Below are positions 54,924-63,987 of a stretch of DNA of 64,000 bases, one piece after another; positions within the stretch are counted from its first letter, which is position 1; each line of letters begins with the position of its first letter. Origin of the DNA: Kibdelosporangium philippinense. GTDB taxonomy: Bacteria; Actinomycetota; Actinomycetes; Mycobacteriales; Pseudonocardiaceae. The notes beneath the pieces were generated by a model. It saw only the letters and a list, made by a program, of their open reading frames with translations, was not told where the DNA came from and made no database searches. The DNA lies in NCBI RefSeq assembly GCF_021390435.2, contig NZ_JAJVCN010000003.1:1679501-1743500 (forward strand), given 5' to 3'. Made by a program: the position numbers and the translations under genes.

Positions 54924-56149
54924 GCCAGTGCCGATGTCGGTGGGAGACGTGCGGCGCGCATTGCCGGATACGCACCGGCGATCGCACCGACCAGAGCGGA
55001 AATCCCGACACCGCCGACCAACGCCAACGGAGGCAACACCGCGGGCCAGTTCTGGCTCAACGAGTAGCCCGCTGTGACGGCGATACCGATCACCACGCCG
55101 ACGATTCCGCCGAGGCCGGACAAAAGCACTGACTCGGCAAGGAATTGGCCACGGATCTGCCGCCGGGTCGCACCCAATGCCCGCCGCAAACCGATTTCAC
55201 GGCGTCTTTCCAGTACCGAGATCACCATCGTGTTCGCGACACCGACACCGCCGACCAGCAACGCGACACCGCCCAACGCAAGGAACAGCGCGCTGTAGGA
55301 CTCGTCCACGAGTTTCTGTGCTGCCAACGCTTCCGACGGCAGCGACACCTGCACCTCCTCCGGGTGGTGCGGGTTCACCGTTGCGGCAAGGATGTCACGC
55401 ACGTCCTGCACCTTGGCGTCCTGCGCACGCACGTACAGCGTGGTCGGGTGGCCGTCGAAACCCAGCTTCTCCTTGGCCACGTCCCAGCCCACCAGCACGG
55501 CCCGCTCGACCTCCGGCGCCAACGGCATGGCGTTCAGAATGCCGATCACGGTGAACCACTGGCCTTCGATCCACACCTGCGGCGGGTGTGCCGGGTCGAT
55601 GTGGTCGATGCCGAGCCGTGTCGCCGCGACCGATCCCAGTACCACCGCGGGGAACTTCGCCGACGCCGCGTCGATGAACTTTCCACTGTGGAGTGTTCCG
55701 TTCAGGACACCGAGCAGGTCCGGTTTGGTGGTCAGCACGGCGAGACCGGACGTCTCGCCCGCGTCAATCTGGTCGTTGCGGCGCACCGTGCTCTTGACTG
55801 ACCCGGTTGCCGAAGCGCCCGTCACCGGGCCGATCCGGCCAGCCATGCCCACTGACGTCTCCGGCAGTTTCGCCGGTTCGGCGAACAACGTCTGGCCCGG
55901 CTTGGTCACAAGAAGGTTCGGCCCGAGCGCGGCGATCTGGTCGGCCAGTGCTTTGTTGCTGGACGCCGGAATGCTGATCACCGCGATCATCGCGGCCACA
56001 CCGATCGCGATTCCCAGCGCCGACAACACTGCCCTCAGTGGACGTGTGCGCATTCCGTGTAGGCCAAGGCGAAGCATGTCCTTCGACCGGAGTCTGCGCG
56101 GGGATGGCAGCGGTTCGGCGTCCGATGGCCGGTCTAGCACCACGCTCAT
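54920..56149 (-). CDS. MacB-like FtsX-fold ABC permease
   Basis: A 409-residue permease with the MacB layout: a cytoplasmic N-terminus, first membrane segment near 40-62 ([21 protein letters not shown]), a ~210-residue extracytoplasmic MacB_PCD domain, then three membrane segments in the C-terminal FtsX domain ([23 protein letters not shown]). It likely works as mechanotransmission with the adaptor and outer lipoproteins, not as a simple drug pump. ATGA overlap with the ATPase. Confidence 0.88.
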   Translation of the reverse strand: MSVVLDRPSDAEPLPSPRRLRSKDMLRLGLHGMRTRPLRAVLSALGIAIGVAAMIAVISIPASSNKALADQIAALGPNLLVTKPGQTLFAEPAKLPETSVGMAGRIGPVTGASATGSVKSTVRRNDQIDAGETSGLAVLTTKPDLLGVLNGTLHSGKFIDAASAKFPAVVLGSVAATRLGIDHIDPAHPPQVWIEGQWFTVIGILNAMPLAPEVERAVLVGWDVAKEKLGFDGHPTTLYVRAQDAKVQDVRDILAATVNPHHPEEVQVSLPSEALAAQKLVDESYSALFLALGGVALLVGGVGVANTMVISVLERRREIGLRRALGATRRQIRGQFLAESVLLSGLGGIVGVVIGIAVTAGYSLSQNWPAVLPPLALVGGVGISALVGAIAGAYPAMRAARLPPTSALA

Positions 56150-56832
56150 ACCGCCACCGCCCCGGTGTCCAGGCGCAACAGGCCGTCACGCATCTCGATC
56201 CGGCGTGGCATCGAGGCCGCGATGTCGTTGTCGTGCGTGATGACCACGATCGTCGTTCCCGCCATGTTCAGCTGGTGCAGCAGCGATAGAATCCCGGAAC
56301 CCGTTGTACTGTCGAGGTTTCCGGTCGGCTCGTCGGCGAGCAGGATGGCCGGGCGGTTCACCACGGCGCGGGCGATCGCCACGCGCTGCCGTTCACCGCC
56401 CGACATCTCGCTCGGGAAATGCCATGCCCTGGAACCAAGTCCGACCTGTTCCAGCGCCCCCATCGCGATTTTGTGCCTACGCCGAGCCGAAACTCCCGCG
56501 TACAGCAGCCCGGTGGCGACGTTTTCCACCGCTGACAGGCCTTCGGTCAGAAAGAACTGCTGGAACACGAACCCGATCCAGCGCGACCGCAACGCCGAGA
56601 GCCTGCGGTCGTTCAATCGCGCGACGTCGTGCCCGCGGACCTCGACCCGGCCGGACGTCGGTACGTCCAACGTGCCCATCAGTTGCAGCAATGTGGACTT
56701 TCCCGACCCGGACGGCCCGACGATGGCGAGCAGTTCGCCCGACGAGACGGACAGGGATACGTCTCGAAGCGCGTGCACCCCGCCGGTGTACGTCTTGGCG
56801 ACGTTGCGGACCGCGAGCACCGGGGTCGTCAT
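56146..56832 (-). CDS. MacB/LolD-type ABC ATPase
   Basis: A 228-residue stand-alone ATPase: Walker [14 protein letters not shown], signature [14 protein letters not shown], Walker [14 protein letters not shown]. This is the LolD/FtsE-like type that pairs with FtsX-fold permeases. Its ATG overlaps the adaptor stop and its stop overlaps the permease start, so the four partners are translated as a unit. Confidence 0.92.
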   Translation of the reverse strand: MTTPVLAVRNVAKTYTGGVHALRDVSLSVSSGELLAIVGPSGSGKSTLLQLMGTLDVPTSGRVEVRGHDVARLNDRRLSALRSRWIGFVFQQFFLTEGLSAVENVATGLLYAGVSARRRHKIAMGALEQVGLGSRAWHFPSEMSGGERQRVAIARAVVNRPAILLADEPTGNLDSTTGSGILSLLHQLNMAGTTIVVITHDNDIAASMPRRIEMRDGLLRLDTGAVAV

Positions 56833-57926
56833 GAGGTGGTCACCACCTGCATGCCTTCCCGCACGTCCGGGCCGCTGACCTCGACTTTGCCGTCGGCGAA
56901 CAGACCGGTCTGCACCGGGATCAGCCGCCGCGAGGTCCCTTCAACGACCTCCAGCGCGTACCCGCCTTCGGCCAGCGCGAGCAACGCGCCGACCGGCACG
57001 GCCAGCACGCCGTTGTGGCTCACGGTGGTGAACCGGACGTCCGCCGAACTTCCGTCCGGCGCCGTGATCGCGCCCGGGTCGTCCAGCTTGATGGACACGT
57101 CGAACTTGGTGTCCTGATCGCCGCCGCCCATGCCAGGGTTGTTGTCCGCCGCGGCAAGGGTGACCTGCTGGACCGTGCCGGTGGTCTGCTTGCCGCCGAC
57201 GCTGACCGTCACCTTCGAACCGGGTTTGGCGTTGTCCCGCTGCTCCGCCTTGATCTTGACAGTCACGCCGCGGTTCACGCCGGTGTACTTCAGCACGTCC
57301 GTGGTGCCCTGCGCGCCGAGGTTCGCCACCAGCGTGCTCACCCGGAACGGCCCTTGCGCGATCACCACGTCACCGATCTCGACCGTGCCGTTCTGGTCGA
57401 CCTTGAGCGACTTCTGCCACTTCTTGATCGCGGTAGCGGTCCCGTCGGTGAACTTCTCGTCCGGCGCGCCGAACCCGCCGAACCCCAAGGTTTTCAGGTT
57501 CTCCTCGACCAGCTTGACGTCCGGGCCGTTGCTCACGCCCGGCCCGACCGGCCGGTACATCGGGATGTCGCCGTAGAAAAGCACAATCGGCTTCGCGTCC
57601 ACTTTGTACACTGCTTTACCCCGGTCGAACTGGTCGCCGGTCGACGGCAGGCCGGTTATCGTGCCCTGTTTACGGCCTGCCAGCGCGGTTTCCAGTCCGT
57701 AGCCGAGTTTTCCGCTCTCGGTCTTCTTGTCCGACAGGTCGGTCTTGACCACCTCGGCCGTCTCGACCTTGGCGGGTGCCTGCGGCCCCGCGATCGCGGT
57801 TCCCGAACCGACCCTGGTCAGGATGACCGCCGTGCCGACCCCTAGTGCGACCACGGTGGCCGTGCCGGCGATCATCCAGCGAGTACGGCGGCGTTTGTGC
57901 TGCAGCCGTGGCCCTTCGTCGGTCAC
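56829..57926 (-). CDS. MacA-like membrane-fusion adaptor with peptidoglycan-binding domain
   Basis: A 365-residue protein from the GTG at 57926 overlapping the upstream lipoprotein stop. An N-terminal anchor (~17-38, [20 protein letters not shown]) is followed by an HlyD/biotinyl-like region, a PG_binding_1 domain ([20 protein letters not shown]...[12 protein letters not shown]), and the beta-barrel and membrane-proximal domains ([22 protein letters not shown]). The Gram-positive MacA-type adaptor with a wall-binding domain implies that the transporter is tied to peptidoglycan. Confidence 0.85.
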   Translation of the reverse strand: MTDEGPRLQHKRRRTRWMIAGTATVVALGVGTAVILTRVGSGTAIAGPQAPAKVETAEVVKTDLSDKKTESGKLGYGLETALAGRKQGTITGLPSTGDQFDRGKAVYKVDAKPIVLFYGDIPMYRPVGPGVSNGPDVKLVEENLKTLGFGGFGAPDEKFTDGTATAIKKWQKSLKVDQNGTVEIGDVVIAQGPFRVSTLVANLGAQGTTDVLKYTGVNRGVTVKIKAEQRDNAKPGSKVTVSVGGKQTTGTVQQVTLAAADNNPGMGGGDQDTKFDVSIKLDDPGAITAPDGSSADVRFTTVSHNGVLAVPVGALLALAEGGYALEVVEGTSRRLIPVQTGLFADGKVEVSGPDVREGMQVVTTS

Positions 57927-58465
57927 CTGCCGCCTCCGGCCGCCGGTACGCCCATCGTTTCCACGCCGCATTCCTTGAAGGCCTTCTCGGTCTTCTCCTT
58001 GTCGCCGCTGAGGTCGATGGTTCCGCCGCTCACCGAGCCGTCCGGGTTCGGGTCGGGCCAGTTGAACCCGTGCTCACGCATGCACTTCGCCTTCGCGCGC
58101 GCCTTGTCCAACTCCTCAGGCGACAGCGGCTTCGGCTTGCCGCCGTTGGGCAGCAGCTTGTTGCACGCCTCGCCCGCCTTGCTCCACTTCTCCGCGTCGC
58201 CCTCGGTCATCCGGGTCGCGGACATACTGCCGTCCGGACCGGGGTCGGGCATGTCGATGCCGTGCTCACGCATGCATTTCGCGAAGTCACGCATCCGGTC
58301 TTCGTCGGTTTTGCCGTCGTTGGCGGCGTTCTCGTTGCCTTGGGCGTTGCCTTGCTTGTCGCCACCCAATGAGGCGACCTTGTCGCCGCCGGAGTCGCTA
58401 CTGCCACACGCTGTCGCCAAGGCCAACAACGCGGTCACCGTGGCGAGTCGCCACTTTGCACCCAT
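57923..58465 (-). CDS. Lipoprotein with two CMREHG modules (operon start)
   Basis: A 180-residue lipoprotein (lipobox LATACGS; GGAGA before the ATG). After a low-complexity Gly/Asn linker come two modules: FAKCMREHGIDMPDPGPDGS and KAKCMREHGFNWPDPNPDGS, nearly identical, each with one more downstream Cys. It is first in the five-gene operon with adaptor, ATPase, permease and a second, smaller lipoprotein. The repeated CMREHG/PDPxPDG module is common in actinobacterial envelopes and has no assigned function. Confidence 0.8.
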   Translation of the reverse strand: MGAKWRLATVTALLALATACGSSDSGGDKVASLGGDKQGNAQGNENAANDGKTDEDRMRDFAKCMREHGIDMPDPGPDGSMSATRMTEGDAEKWSKAGEACNKLLPNGGKPKPLSPEELDKARAKAKCMREHGFNWPDPNPDGSVSGGTIDLSGDKEKTEKAFKECGVETMGVPAAGGGR

Positions 58466-58558
58466 TCTCCGGTCTCCCTTTCGCTTTACGGCGGATCCGA
58501 CCCCCGACAGCCCGGACCCGCTCGCTTCGAATTTCTAGAGACCGGCCGATTCGGCGGC

Positions 58559-58589
58559 GTTAAGCGAAAGCGCTTATCTGGCGCTTAAC
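58559..58589. promoter_or_regulatory. Likely OmpR-type response-regulator sites
   Basis: CGCTTA at 58571-58576 and 58582-58587 form a direct repeat with an 11-base period, the spacing bound by OmpR/PhoB dimers. An inverted TTAAGCG lies at 58560-58566. The sites are in the 147-base divergent region between the lipoprotein operon and the response regulator gene, so one regulator can serve both. Confidence 0.6.
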
Positions 58590-58612
58590 CCCAGTTCGGG
58601 GACACTGTCCAC

Positions 58613-59269
58613 ATGCGAGTTCTGGTCGTCGAGGACGAACGGCTGCTCGCCGACACCCTGGCCGAAGGGCTGCGGCGGCTTTCCATGGCAGTTGACGTGG
58701 TCTACGACGGCGACGCGGCGCTCGAACGCGTCCACGTGCACAGCTACGACGTCGTGGTCCTCGACCGTGACCTGCCCAAGGTGCACGGCGACGACGTCTG
58801 CCGGTCGATCATCGACTCGGGCGGCGAGGCCAGGGTGCTGATGCTGACCGCGGCGGGCGACGTCAACGATCGGGTGACGGGCCTGCGGCTGGGTGCCGAT
58901 GACTACCTGACCAAACCGTTCGCGTTCGACGAGCTGGTGGCCAGGGTGCAAGCGCTTGCGCGCCGGGCCCGGCCCGCGCTGCCGCCCGTGCTGCAACGGT
59001 CCGGTGTCGTGCTGGATTTGCCCCGCCACCAGGCGTCGCGCGACGGCAGGCACCTCGCGCTCTCGCCGAAGGAGTTCGCCGTGCTCGAAGTGCTCATGCG
59101 GGCGGAAGGCAACGTGGTCAGCGCCGAGGATCTGCTGGAGAAGGCATGGGACGAGCACACCGACCCGTTCACCAACGCGGTCCGGGTCGCGGTGATGACC
59201 TTGCGGCGCAAACTCGGCGATCCCCCGGTGATCGACACGCTGCCCGGCGCTGGGTATCGACTGTCATGA
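58613..59269 (+). CDS. OmpR-family response regulator
   Basis: A 218-residue regulator: receiver VLVVEDERLLADTL, phospho-Asp in VVVLDRDLP, Lys in YLTKPFA; C-terminal winged helix with LALSPKEFAVLEVLMR and VRVAVMTLRRKLG...GAGYRL. It is coupled to its kinase by an ATGA overlap and divergent from the MacAB-like operon, its likely target. Confidence 0.93.
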   Translation: MRVLVVEDERLLADTLAEGLRRLSMAVDVVYDGDAALERVHVHSYDVVVLDRDLPKVHGDDVCRSIIDSGGEARVLMLTAAGDVNDRVTGLRLGADDYLTKPFAFDELVARVQALARRARPALPPVLQRSGVVLDLPRHQASRDGRHLALSPKEFAVLEVLMRAEGNVVSAEDLLEKAWDEHTDPFTNAVRVAVMTLRRKLGDPPVIDTLPGAGYRLS

Positions 59270-60426
59270 ACCGCTGGTCGGTCCGCACGCGCCTGTCAGT
59301 CATCTACGGCCTCGTCTTCATGGCCGTCGGCGTGGTGCTCGTAGTGATCAACTACCTGCTGCTGATGGGCGTATTGCCGCAGCCTGCCGCGTTCGTCGCG
59401 GCGGTGCCCGGCTACGCGATCCCGGACGGCGTGACGACGACGGCACGTATGCAGACGGTCGACACAGTGGCGGACTACCGGGCGTCGACGATCCAGACAA
59501 TGCTGCTGACCTCGGGAATCGCCCTGCTGGCCGCGGGCGCGATCGCAGCGCTGATGTCCTGGTACATCGCGGGCCGCGTGCTGCGTCCCGTGCACACGAT
59601 CACCGCGACGGCCCGCAGACTCGGCGCGGAGAGCCTGAACCGGCGGATCTACCTCGACGGGCCGGATGACGAGCTGAAAGAGCTCGCCAACACGTTCGAC
59701 GGGATGCTCGACCGGCTCGCTTCGGCCTTCGACAGCCAGACGCACTTCGTGGCGAACGCATCACACGAACTGCGTACCCCACTCGCGGTCCAGCGCACGC
59801 TGGTCGAGGTCGCTATGGCTGACCCGAAAGCATCGCCTGAGCTGCGCAGGCTCGGCGAGCATCTGCTGGTCACCAATGAGCGCAGCGAACGCCTGATCGA
59901 GGGACTGCTCGTGCTCGCACGCAGCGACCGTGGCCTGCGCGGGCGCGTGCCGGTGCGGCTCGATCAGGTGGCCGAGACCGTGCTGCTCGGATCCATCGGT
60001 CTGGCCGACCAGTACAACGTGACGATCAAGAAGAACCTTCGGCCACGGACCGTCGCCGGTGATCCCGTGCTGCTCGAACGGCTGATCACCAACCTCGTGC
60101 ACAACGCGATCCGCTACAACGTTTCCGACGGTTCGGTTTCGGTCGAAATAGCCGATTCGCCCGCGTTGCGCGTGGTCAACACCGGTCCTGTCGTGCCGGT
60201 CGAGGCGCTGCCCGGATTGTTCGAACCGTTCCGCAGGCTCGAACGCACATCCACGTCCGGCGGCTCCGGGTTGGGGCTGTCGATCGTGCGATCCGTGGTC
60301 AAGGCCCACGACGGGTCGATCGGGGTCGCCGCGCGCCCGTCCGGCGGGCTGGATTTGCGGGTTGACCTGCCGCCTGCCGCGTACGCCACGATCACGCCCA
60401 ACAGGACGATCCCGGCGAGCACGTAA
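59266..60426 (+). CDS. Sensor histidine kinase (HisKA)
   Basis: A 386-residue kinase. Two membrane segments (~13-36 and ~84-105) flank an extracytoplasmic loop of ~47 residues, then HAMP, HisKA with NASHELRTPLAV as phospho-His, HATPase with NLVHNAIRYNVSDG, and GGSGLGLSIVRSVVKAHDG. The sensor loop is small, suiting a protein-partner or envelope signal. The last 313 bases of the gene are antisense to the GT87-like gene; the kinase G-boxes lie there and look fully conserved. Confidence 0.92.
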   Translation: MNRWSVRTRLSVIYGLVFMAVGVVLVVINYLLLMGVLPQPAAFVAAVPGYAIPDGVTTTARMQTVDTVADYRASTIQTMLLTSGIALLAAGAIAALMSWYIAGRVLRPVHTITATARRLGAESLNRRIYLDGPDDELKELANTFDGMLDRLASAFDSQTHFVANASHELRTPLAVQRTLVEVAMADPKASPELRRLGEHLLVTNERSERLIEGLLVLARSDRGLRGRVPVRLDQVAETVLLGSIGLADQYNVTIKKNLRPRTVAGDPVLLERLITNLVHNAIRYNVSDGSVSVEIADSPALRVVNTGPVVPVEALPGLFEPFRRLERTSTSGGSGLGLSIVRSVVKAHDGSIGVAARPSGGLDLRVDLPPAAYATITPNRTIPAST

Positions 60427-61484
60427 CTGTCGGCCACGAGCTGCTGCCAGACTCCGTCCTTCCAGCCGCCGCTCTCGAACATCCAGACCGGCGTGACGAT
60501 GGCGACGGCCGCGGCCAGAACCACCGCCGCCCCGATCGCGACGCGACGCTCAGTAATCGCGGTCCAGCCGAAGACAACCAGCACCGGAATCAGCCACACC
60601 CAGTGGTGCACCCACGAAATCGGCGACACGAGCAACCCGCACAACGCCGTTACCGCCAGTCCGACTGGCCCGCTTGTGCGTCGAATCACGAACACTGTCA
60701 AGGCAACGATCACCGCGGCGGGCAGAACCCACCAGAAATCAACGGACAACCGGGCGAACGCACCACGAAGTGACTGGTTGCCAACGAAATCCGGGCCGCC
60801 AATTCGTTCCCCGTTGAACAACAACACGGTCCAGTACGTCAGCGAACTGCCAGGCAGAACCACCCAGGCCACCGCGGTTGCCGCGAGAAAGGTCACACCC
60901 GCGCGCAGCGCCGCGCGATAGTCCTTGCGTATGAGGAAGAACAGGACGAACACGGCTGGCGTGAGCTTGATCGCCGCAGCGAGGCCGATCAACGCGCCGC
61001 GCCAGCGCTTGTTCGGCAACAGACAGTCGGCGGCGACCAGTGCCATCAACAGAATGTTGATCTGCCCGTAGCCAAGCGTGGCACGGAACGGATCCATCCC
61101 CGCGGCGAGCAACTGCACACCGATCGCGACGATCGCGGGCAGCACAAGGCCCTTTTCCCGGCCCCGCAAGCTCACCACGAAGCCGAACACCACGACGAAC
61201 AGCAGCGCGACCGAGATCACGGTGAGTACAAGGAAACCCGCCTGCAACGGCACCCAAGTCGTGGGAACGAAGGCAAGGATGGCGAACGGCGGGTAGGTGA
61301 ACGGCAGAAGGATGCCACGGCGCGTCGGCGGCAACACGCCGTATGGATCACCGCTCTGCAGCCATGTCAATGCGCCAAGTCGGTAGATCTCGAAATCCAT
61401 GCCGTCCAACACCTTCAGCCAGACGATCAGCGTGATCGCGGCCAGCTCTGCGACGACGATTCCGAGGAGTGTTGATCCCCGCAC
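60114..61484 (-). CDS. GT87-like (DUF2029) membrane glycosyltransferase
   Basis: A 456-residue polytopic protein with about ten membrane segments. It resembles mannosyltransferases of the GT87/DUF2029 group that add alpha-mannose to lipid carriers (PimE-like) in actinobacterial cell-wall synthesis: MDFEIYRLGALTWLQSGDPYG with the catalytic Asp-type loop, FTYPPFAI, GYGQINILL and SPISWVHHWVWLIP. GTG start with GGAGGA upstream. The last membrane segment ends near residue 365; the remaining ~90 residues (Pro/Ser/Thr-rich) are antisense to the kinase gene. Confidence 0.82.
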   Translation of the reverse strand: MRGSTLLGIVVAELAAITLIVWLKVLDGMDFEIYRLGALTWLQSGDPYGVLPPTRRGILLPFTYPPFAILAFVPTTWVPLQAGFLVLTVISVALLFVVVFGFVVSLRGREKGLVLPAIVAIGVQLLAAGMDPFRATLGYGQINILLMALVAADCLLPNKRWRGALIGLAAAIKLTPAVFVLFFLIRKDYRAALRAGVTFLAATAVAWVVLPGSSLTYWTVLLFNGERIGGPDFVGNQSLRGAFARLSVDFWWVLPAAVIVALTVFVIRRTSGPVGLAVTALCGLLVSPISWVHHWVWLIPVLVVFGWTAITERRVAIGAAVVLAAAVAIVTPVWMFESGGWKDGVWQQLVADSYVLAGIVLLGVIVAYAAGGRSTRKSSPPDGRAATPIDPSWALTTDRTIDSPNPEPPDVDVRSSLRNGSNNPGSASTGTTGPVLTTRNAGESAISTETEPSETL

Positions 61485-61581
61485 CTGTGATTCCTCCGTT
61501 CTGCCTAACCAAAGTACTGACTAAAGGAGTGCGAATCCGCTGGGGATGCGGGAAGATCGAAGTGAGTATCTCGCTGAGGCG

Positions 61582-61613
61582 CGGCGCGCCTCCGTCGTCA
61601 AGGAGGCGCGCCG
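61582..61613. terminator. 12-bp hairpin upstream of sepH
   Basis: CGGCGCGCCTCC (61582-61593) pairs with GGAGGCGCGCCG (61602-61613) around an 8-base loop. It lies 49 bases before the sepH start, followed by TAATAACGTCAC. With no gene on the left reading into it, it could shape the sepH leader or act as an attenuator as well as a terminator. Confidence 0.45.
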
Positions 61614-61661
61614 TAATAACGTCACAAAGTCAGCGAGGTGAAGTCATTCGGGAGGCTTGAG

Positions 61662-62699
61662 GTGCGCGCGCTGCGAGTGGTCGGGCTCGGAGAGGATGGC
61701 AACACTGTCATCCTCGAAGACCCGATGCGTGGCGAGCGTTTCCAACTGCCGGCGGACGAGCGGCTCAGAGCGGCCGCCCGTGGCGACGTCACCAGACTCG
61801 GCCAGATCGAAATCGAGCTGGAGAGCCAGATGCGCCCACGTGAAATCCAGGCCCGCATCCGTGCGGGCGAGTCCGTCGCGCAGGTCGCCTCGGCGTCCGG
61901 GCTGCCGGAGGACAAGGTCGAACGGTTCGCCTACCCGGTGCTGCTCGAACGATCGCGTACCGCCGACCTGGCCCAGCGTGCCCACCCAGTCCGCGAGGAC
62001 GGTCCGGACGTGCAAACCCTCGGCGAGGTGTGCGCGCACGCGTTCGGCCTGCGCGGCCAGGAGTACTCGGAAGCGGTCTGGGACTCGTGGAAGAACGAGG
62101 AAAACAAGTGGATCGTGCAGCTGCGCTGGACAGCGGGCCGCTCGGACAACCACGCACACTGGTCCTTCCACCCCGGTGCGCACGGCGGCACGGTGACTCC
62201 GCTCGACGATCATGCCCATGACCTGCTCGACCCGAACCCGAACCGGTCTTTGCGGACCGTTCGGCCGGTGACCGAGCTGGCTCGGCAAGCGCTTGCGGTG
62301 GAGGCTCCGCCGCGTCCGGAGCCTGCGGTTCAGCCTGAGCCGGTGTATCAGGAGGCTGAGCCGGTCTACCAGCCGCCTGTCCAGGAGGAGCCGGTTTATC
62401 AGCAGCCGGTGCACCGGGAGCCTGAGCCTGTTCAGCCGCCTGCACCGGTGGCTTCTCCGGAGCCAGAGCCTGCGGTGGCTGAGGAGCCGTCGCCTGCTCC
62501 TGAGCCGGAACCGGTGGTCGAGCCGGAGCCTGCGGCCGCGGCTACCAAGCCGGTGCAGGAAGAACTGGTACCCGAGCCTGAGCCAAAGCAAGAAGCCGCC
62601 AAGGACAAGCCTGCACCTCGGCGCGGCAAGAAGAAGAACCACCCTGTCGTGCCCGCTTGGGAGGACGTCCTGCTCGGGGTTCGCTCCAACCGGGGCTAA
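61662..62699 (+). CDS. sepH: Cell-division regulator SepH
   Basis: A 345-residue actinobacterial division protein that binds FtsZ and helps Z-ring assembly. I use the GTG at 61662 (VRALRVVGLGEDGNTVIL) with GGGAGG seven bases before it. The N-terminal DUF3071 domain holds the HTH-like EIQARIRAGESVAQVASASGLPEDKVERFAYPV; the C-terminus is a long Pro/Glu/Val-rich linker (PEPVYQ, PEPEP runs) and a short basic end. The linker is a known variable part. In mycobacteria sepH adjoins serC. Confidence 0.93.
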   Translation: MRALRVVGLGEDGNTVILEDPMRGERFQLPADERLRAAARGDVTRLGQIEIELESQMRPREIQARIRAGESVAQVASASGLPEDKVERFAYPVLLERSRTADLAQRAHPVREDGPDVQTLGEVCAHAFGLRGQEYSEAVWDSWKNEENKWIVQLRWTAGRSDNHAHWSFHPGAHGGTVTPLDDHAHDLLDPNPNRSLRTVRPVTELARQALAVEAPPRPEPAVQPEPVYQEAEPVYQPPVQEEPVYQQPVHREPEPVQPPAPVASPEPEPAVAEEPSPAPEPEPVVEPEPAAAATKPVQEELVPEPEPKQEAAKDKPAPRRGKKKNHPVVPAWEDVLLGVRSNRG

Positions 62700-62954
62700 C
62701 GACCCCTGGGTACCTGGGCCGAGGAGGCCTGGGCATTGCGGGACGAGGGCGTAGGCAAGCTCACGTGGCCCGGGAGCCCTTGGCTATCGGGGGCTGGGCC
62801 AGGGCAAGCACCAAGCGGGCAAAGGCCAACAAGGCTGCCCGTAGGCCGAGAGCCGACGGGACCGAGCAAATCGAACAAAACCGGCAGGCACTGCCAAACC
62901 TGCGGGCCATCAGACCGAGGCCAGCGGGACCGCGCTAGCAAGCCGACAGCCAGC

Positions 62955-62985
62955 GAAAGGGGACAGGCTCAGCCTGTCCCCTTTC
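62955..62985. terminator. 14-bp hairpin between sepH and element D
   Basis: GAAAGGGGACAGGC (62955-62968) pairs exactly with GCCTGTCCCCTTTC (62972-62985) around a three-base loop. Neither side has a long T-run, but the stem is strong enough for a bidirectional terminator. On the minus strand it lies about 100 bases downstream of the element D promoter motif. Confidence 0.6.
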
Positions 62986-63049
62986 CCATGCCCCAGTTCC
63001 CCGCTCCCCACATCTGTCCCTTGGCCAAGCTCCTCCCCACCAGGAATTC

Positions 63050-63094
63050 GCCAGGGGGACCCCTGATTTTTACGCTATCGCAGGGGTACGACAG
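63050..63094 (-). repeat. Hairpin/damage-promoter element, copy D
   Basis: On the minus strand CTGTCGTAC (63094-63086), 8 bases, TAGCGT (63077-63072), then AAAAATCAGGGG and a C-run palindrome (63055-63065). Almost identical to copy E in its core. Any transcript would run left toward the hairpin at 62985 without a gene between. Confidence 0.6.
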
Positions 63095-63138
63095 TTTTCC
63101 TGCACGCACGGGTTGACCTGCGGGAACAGCGTTGAAGG

Positions 63139-63987
63139 TCAGCGGATCGGGTTGTCGGCCCAGTTCGCTGGGTTGGTCGCGTCCGGGACGAACCGCACGG
63201 ACCCGATGACGGCCTTGGCCAGTGCAAGCTGGTCTATGACGTTCCACGTCGTGAGGTTCATCTTCGAGCCGCGGTCGGAGATGCCGATGTACTCGACCCC
63301 GTAGTCGTTGCCGACGACCGTGGCTTCGTGATCACCGAGTTTCTCCTTCGGTCCAGGTCCGTAGCCGCCCAAAGTCGCGGTGAGCATCATTGACCCGCGC
63401 TCGACCGCTTCGGAGGCACTCAGCAACACCGTGACCTTGATCGGCTCGGTGGGGTCGTACATCGTGATCACCGCGGCGACCTTCAACGCGCCCAGCGCGG
63501 CCTTGTCCACGGTGAACGGCACTTTCACCTTCTTGTCCTTGGCCACCGCCACGCTCTGGCGGATTTGCTCGGCACGAGCCTGCATGTCCGGTTCCGGCCC
63601 GACGACCTGCACCGTTGCCAACGCACCCGGGGCCCATTCGAACTTCACGTCGCCTGCGAACATCCCAGGACCTGGCCCTTTCACACCCATCTCGTCACGC
63701 GCCGCGCCCGGCGGGTACACGGTGATCAAACCTCCTCCGGTGCTGCCGTCGTCCCTGACAAGATCGATCGTCTGCCTGTCCCGGCCTGTCTTGTACAAGT
63801 TCGGCCGGAATCCGCCTGCTTTGCCCACCGTGACCGCCTCGTACAGCGGGCCGAACGCCGGCTCGGTCACGGCCGGGGCAACCGGGTCAGCGGAGTAAGC
63901 CGAGGACAGGATGGGCACGCTGGCTCCGATCAGCGCGAAAACGCCTGCCACGGCCACGGCACCAGCGACGATCCGGCGTCGGCTCAT
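63139..63987 (-). CDS. Membrane-anchored or secreted protein of unknown function
   Basis: A 282-residue protein: one hydrophobic segment at ~8-30 (VAGAVAVAGVFALIGASVPIL, an anchor or signal) and a large extracytoplasmic beta-rich domain with GGFRPNLYKTGRDRQTIDLV, GLITVYPPGAARDEMG and a C-terminal TTWNVIDQLALAKAVIGSVRFV. No cysteines in the mature part. It starts 13 bases before the window's right end, so its upstream partners are not visible; related proteins often follow a sigma-factor gene. Family not recognised. Confidence 0.65.
   Translation of the reverse strand: MSRRRIVAGAVAVAGVFALIGASVPILSSAYSADPVAPAVTEPAFGPLYEAVTVGKAGGFRPNLYKTGRDRQTIDLVRDDGSTGGGLITVYPPGAARDEMGVKGPGPGMFAGDVKFEWAPGALATVQVVGPEPDMQARAEQIRQSVAVAKDKKVKVPFTVDKAALGALKVAAVITMYDPTEPIKVTVLLSASEAVERGSMMLTATLGGYGPGPKEKLGDHEATVVGNDYGVEYIGISDRGSKMNLTTWNVIDQLALAKAVIGSVRFVPDATNPANWADNPIR

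Larger units (their letters stand above)
62700..63138. other. Gene-free stretch with terminator and element D
   Basis: About 440 bases between sepH and the next gene, which runs leftwards and ends at 63139. No convincing gene. It contains the hairpin at 62955-62985 and element D at 63050-63094. The open frames here have no family resemblance. Confidence 0.6.
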
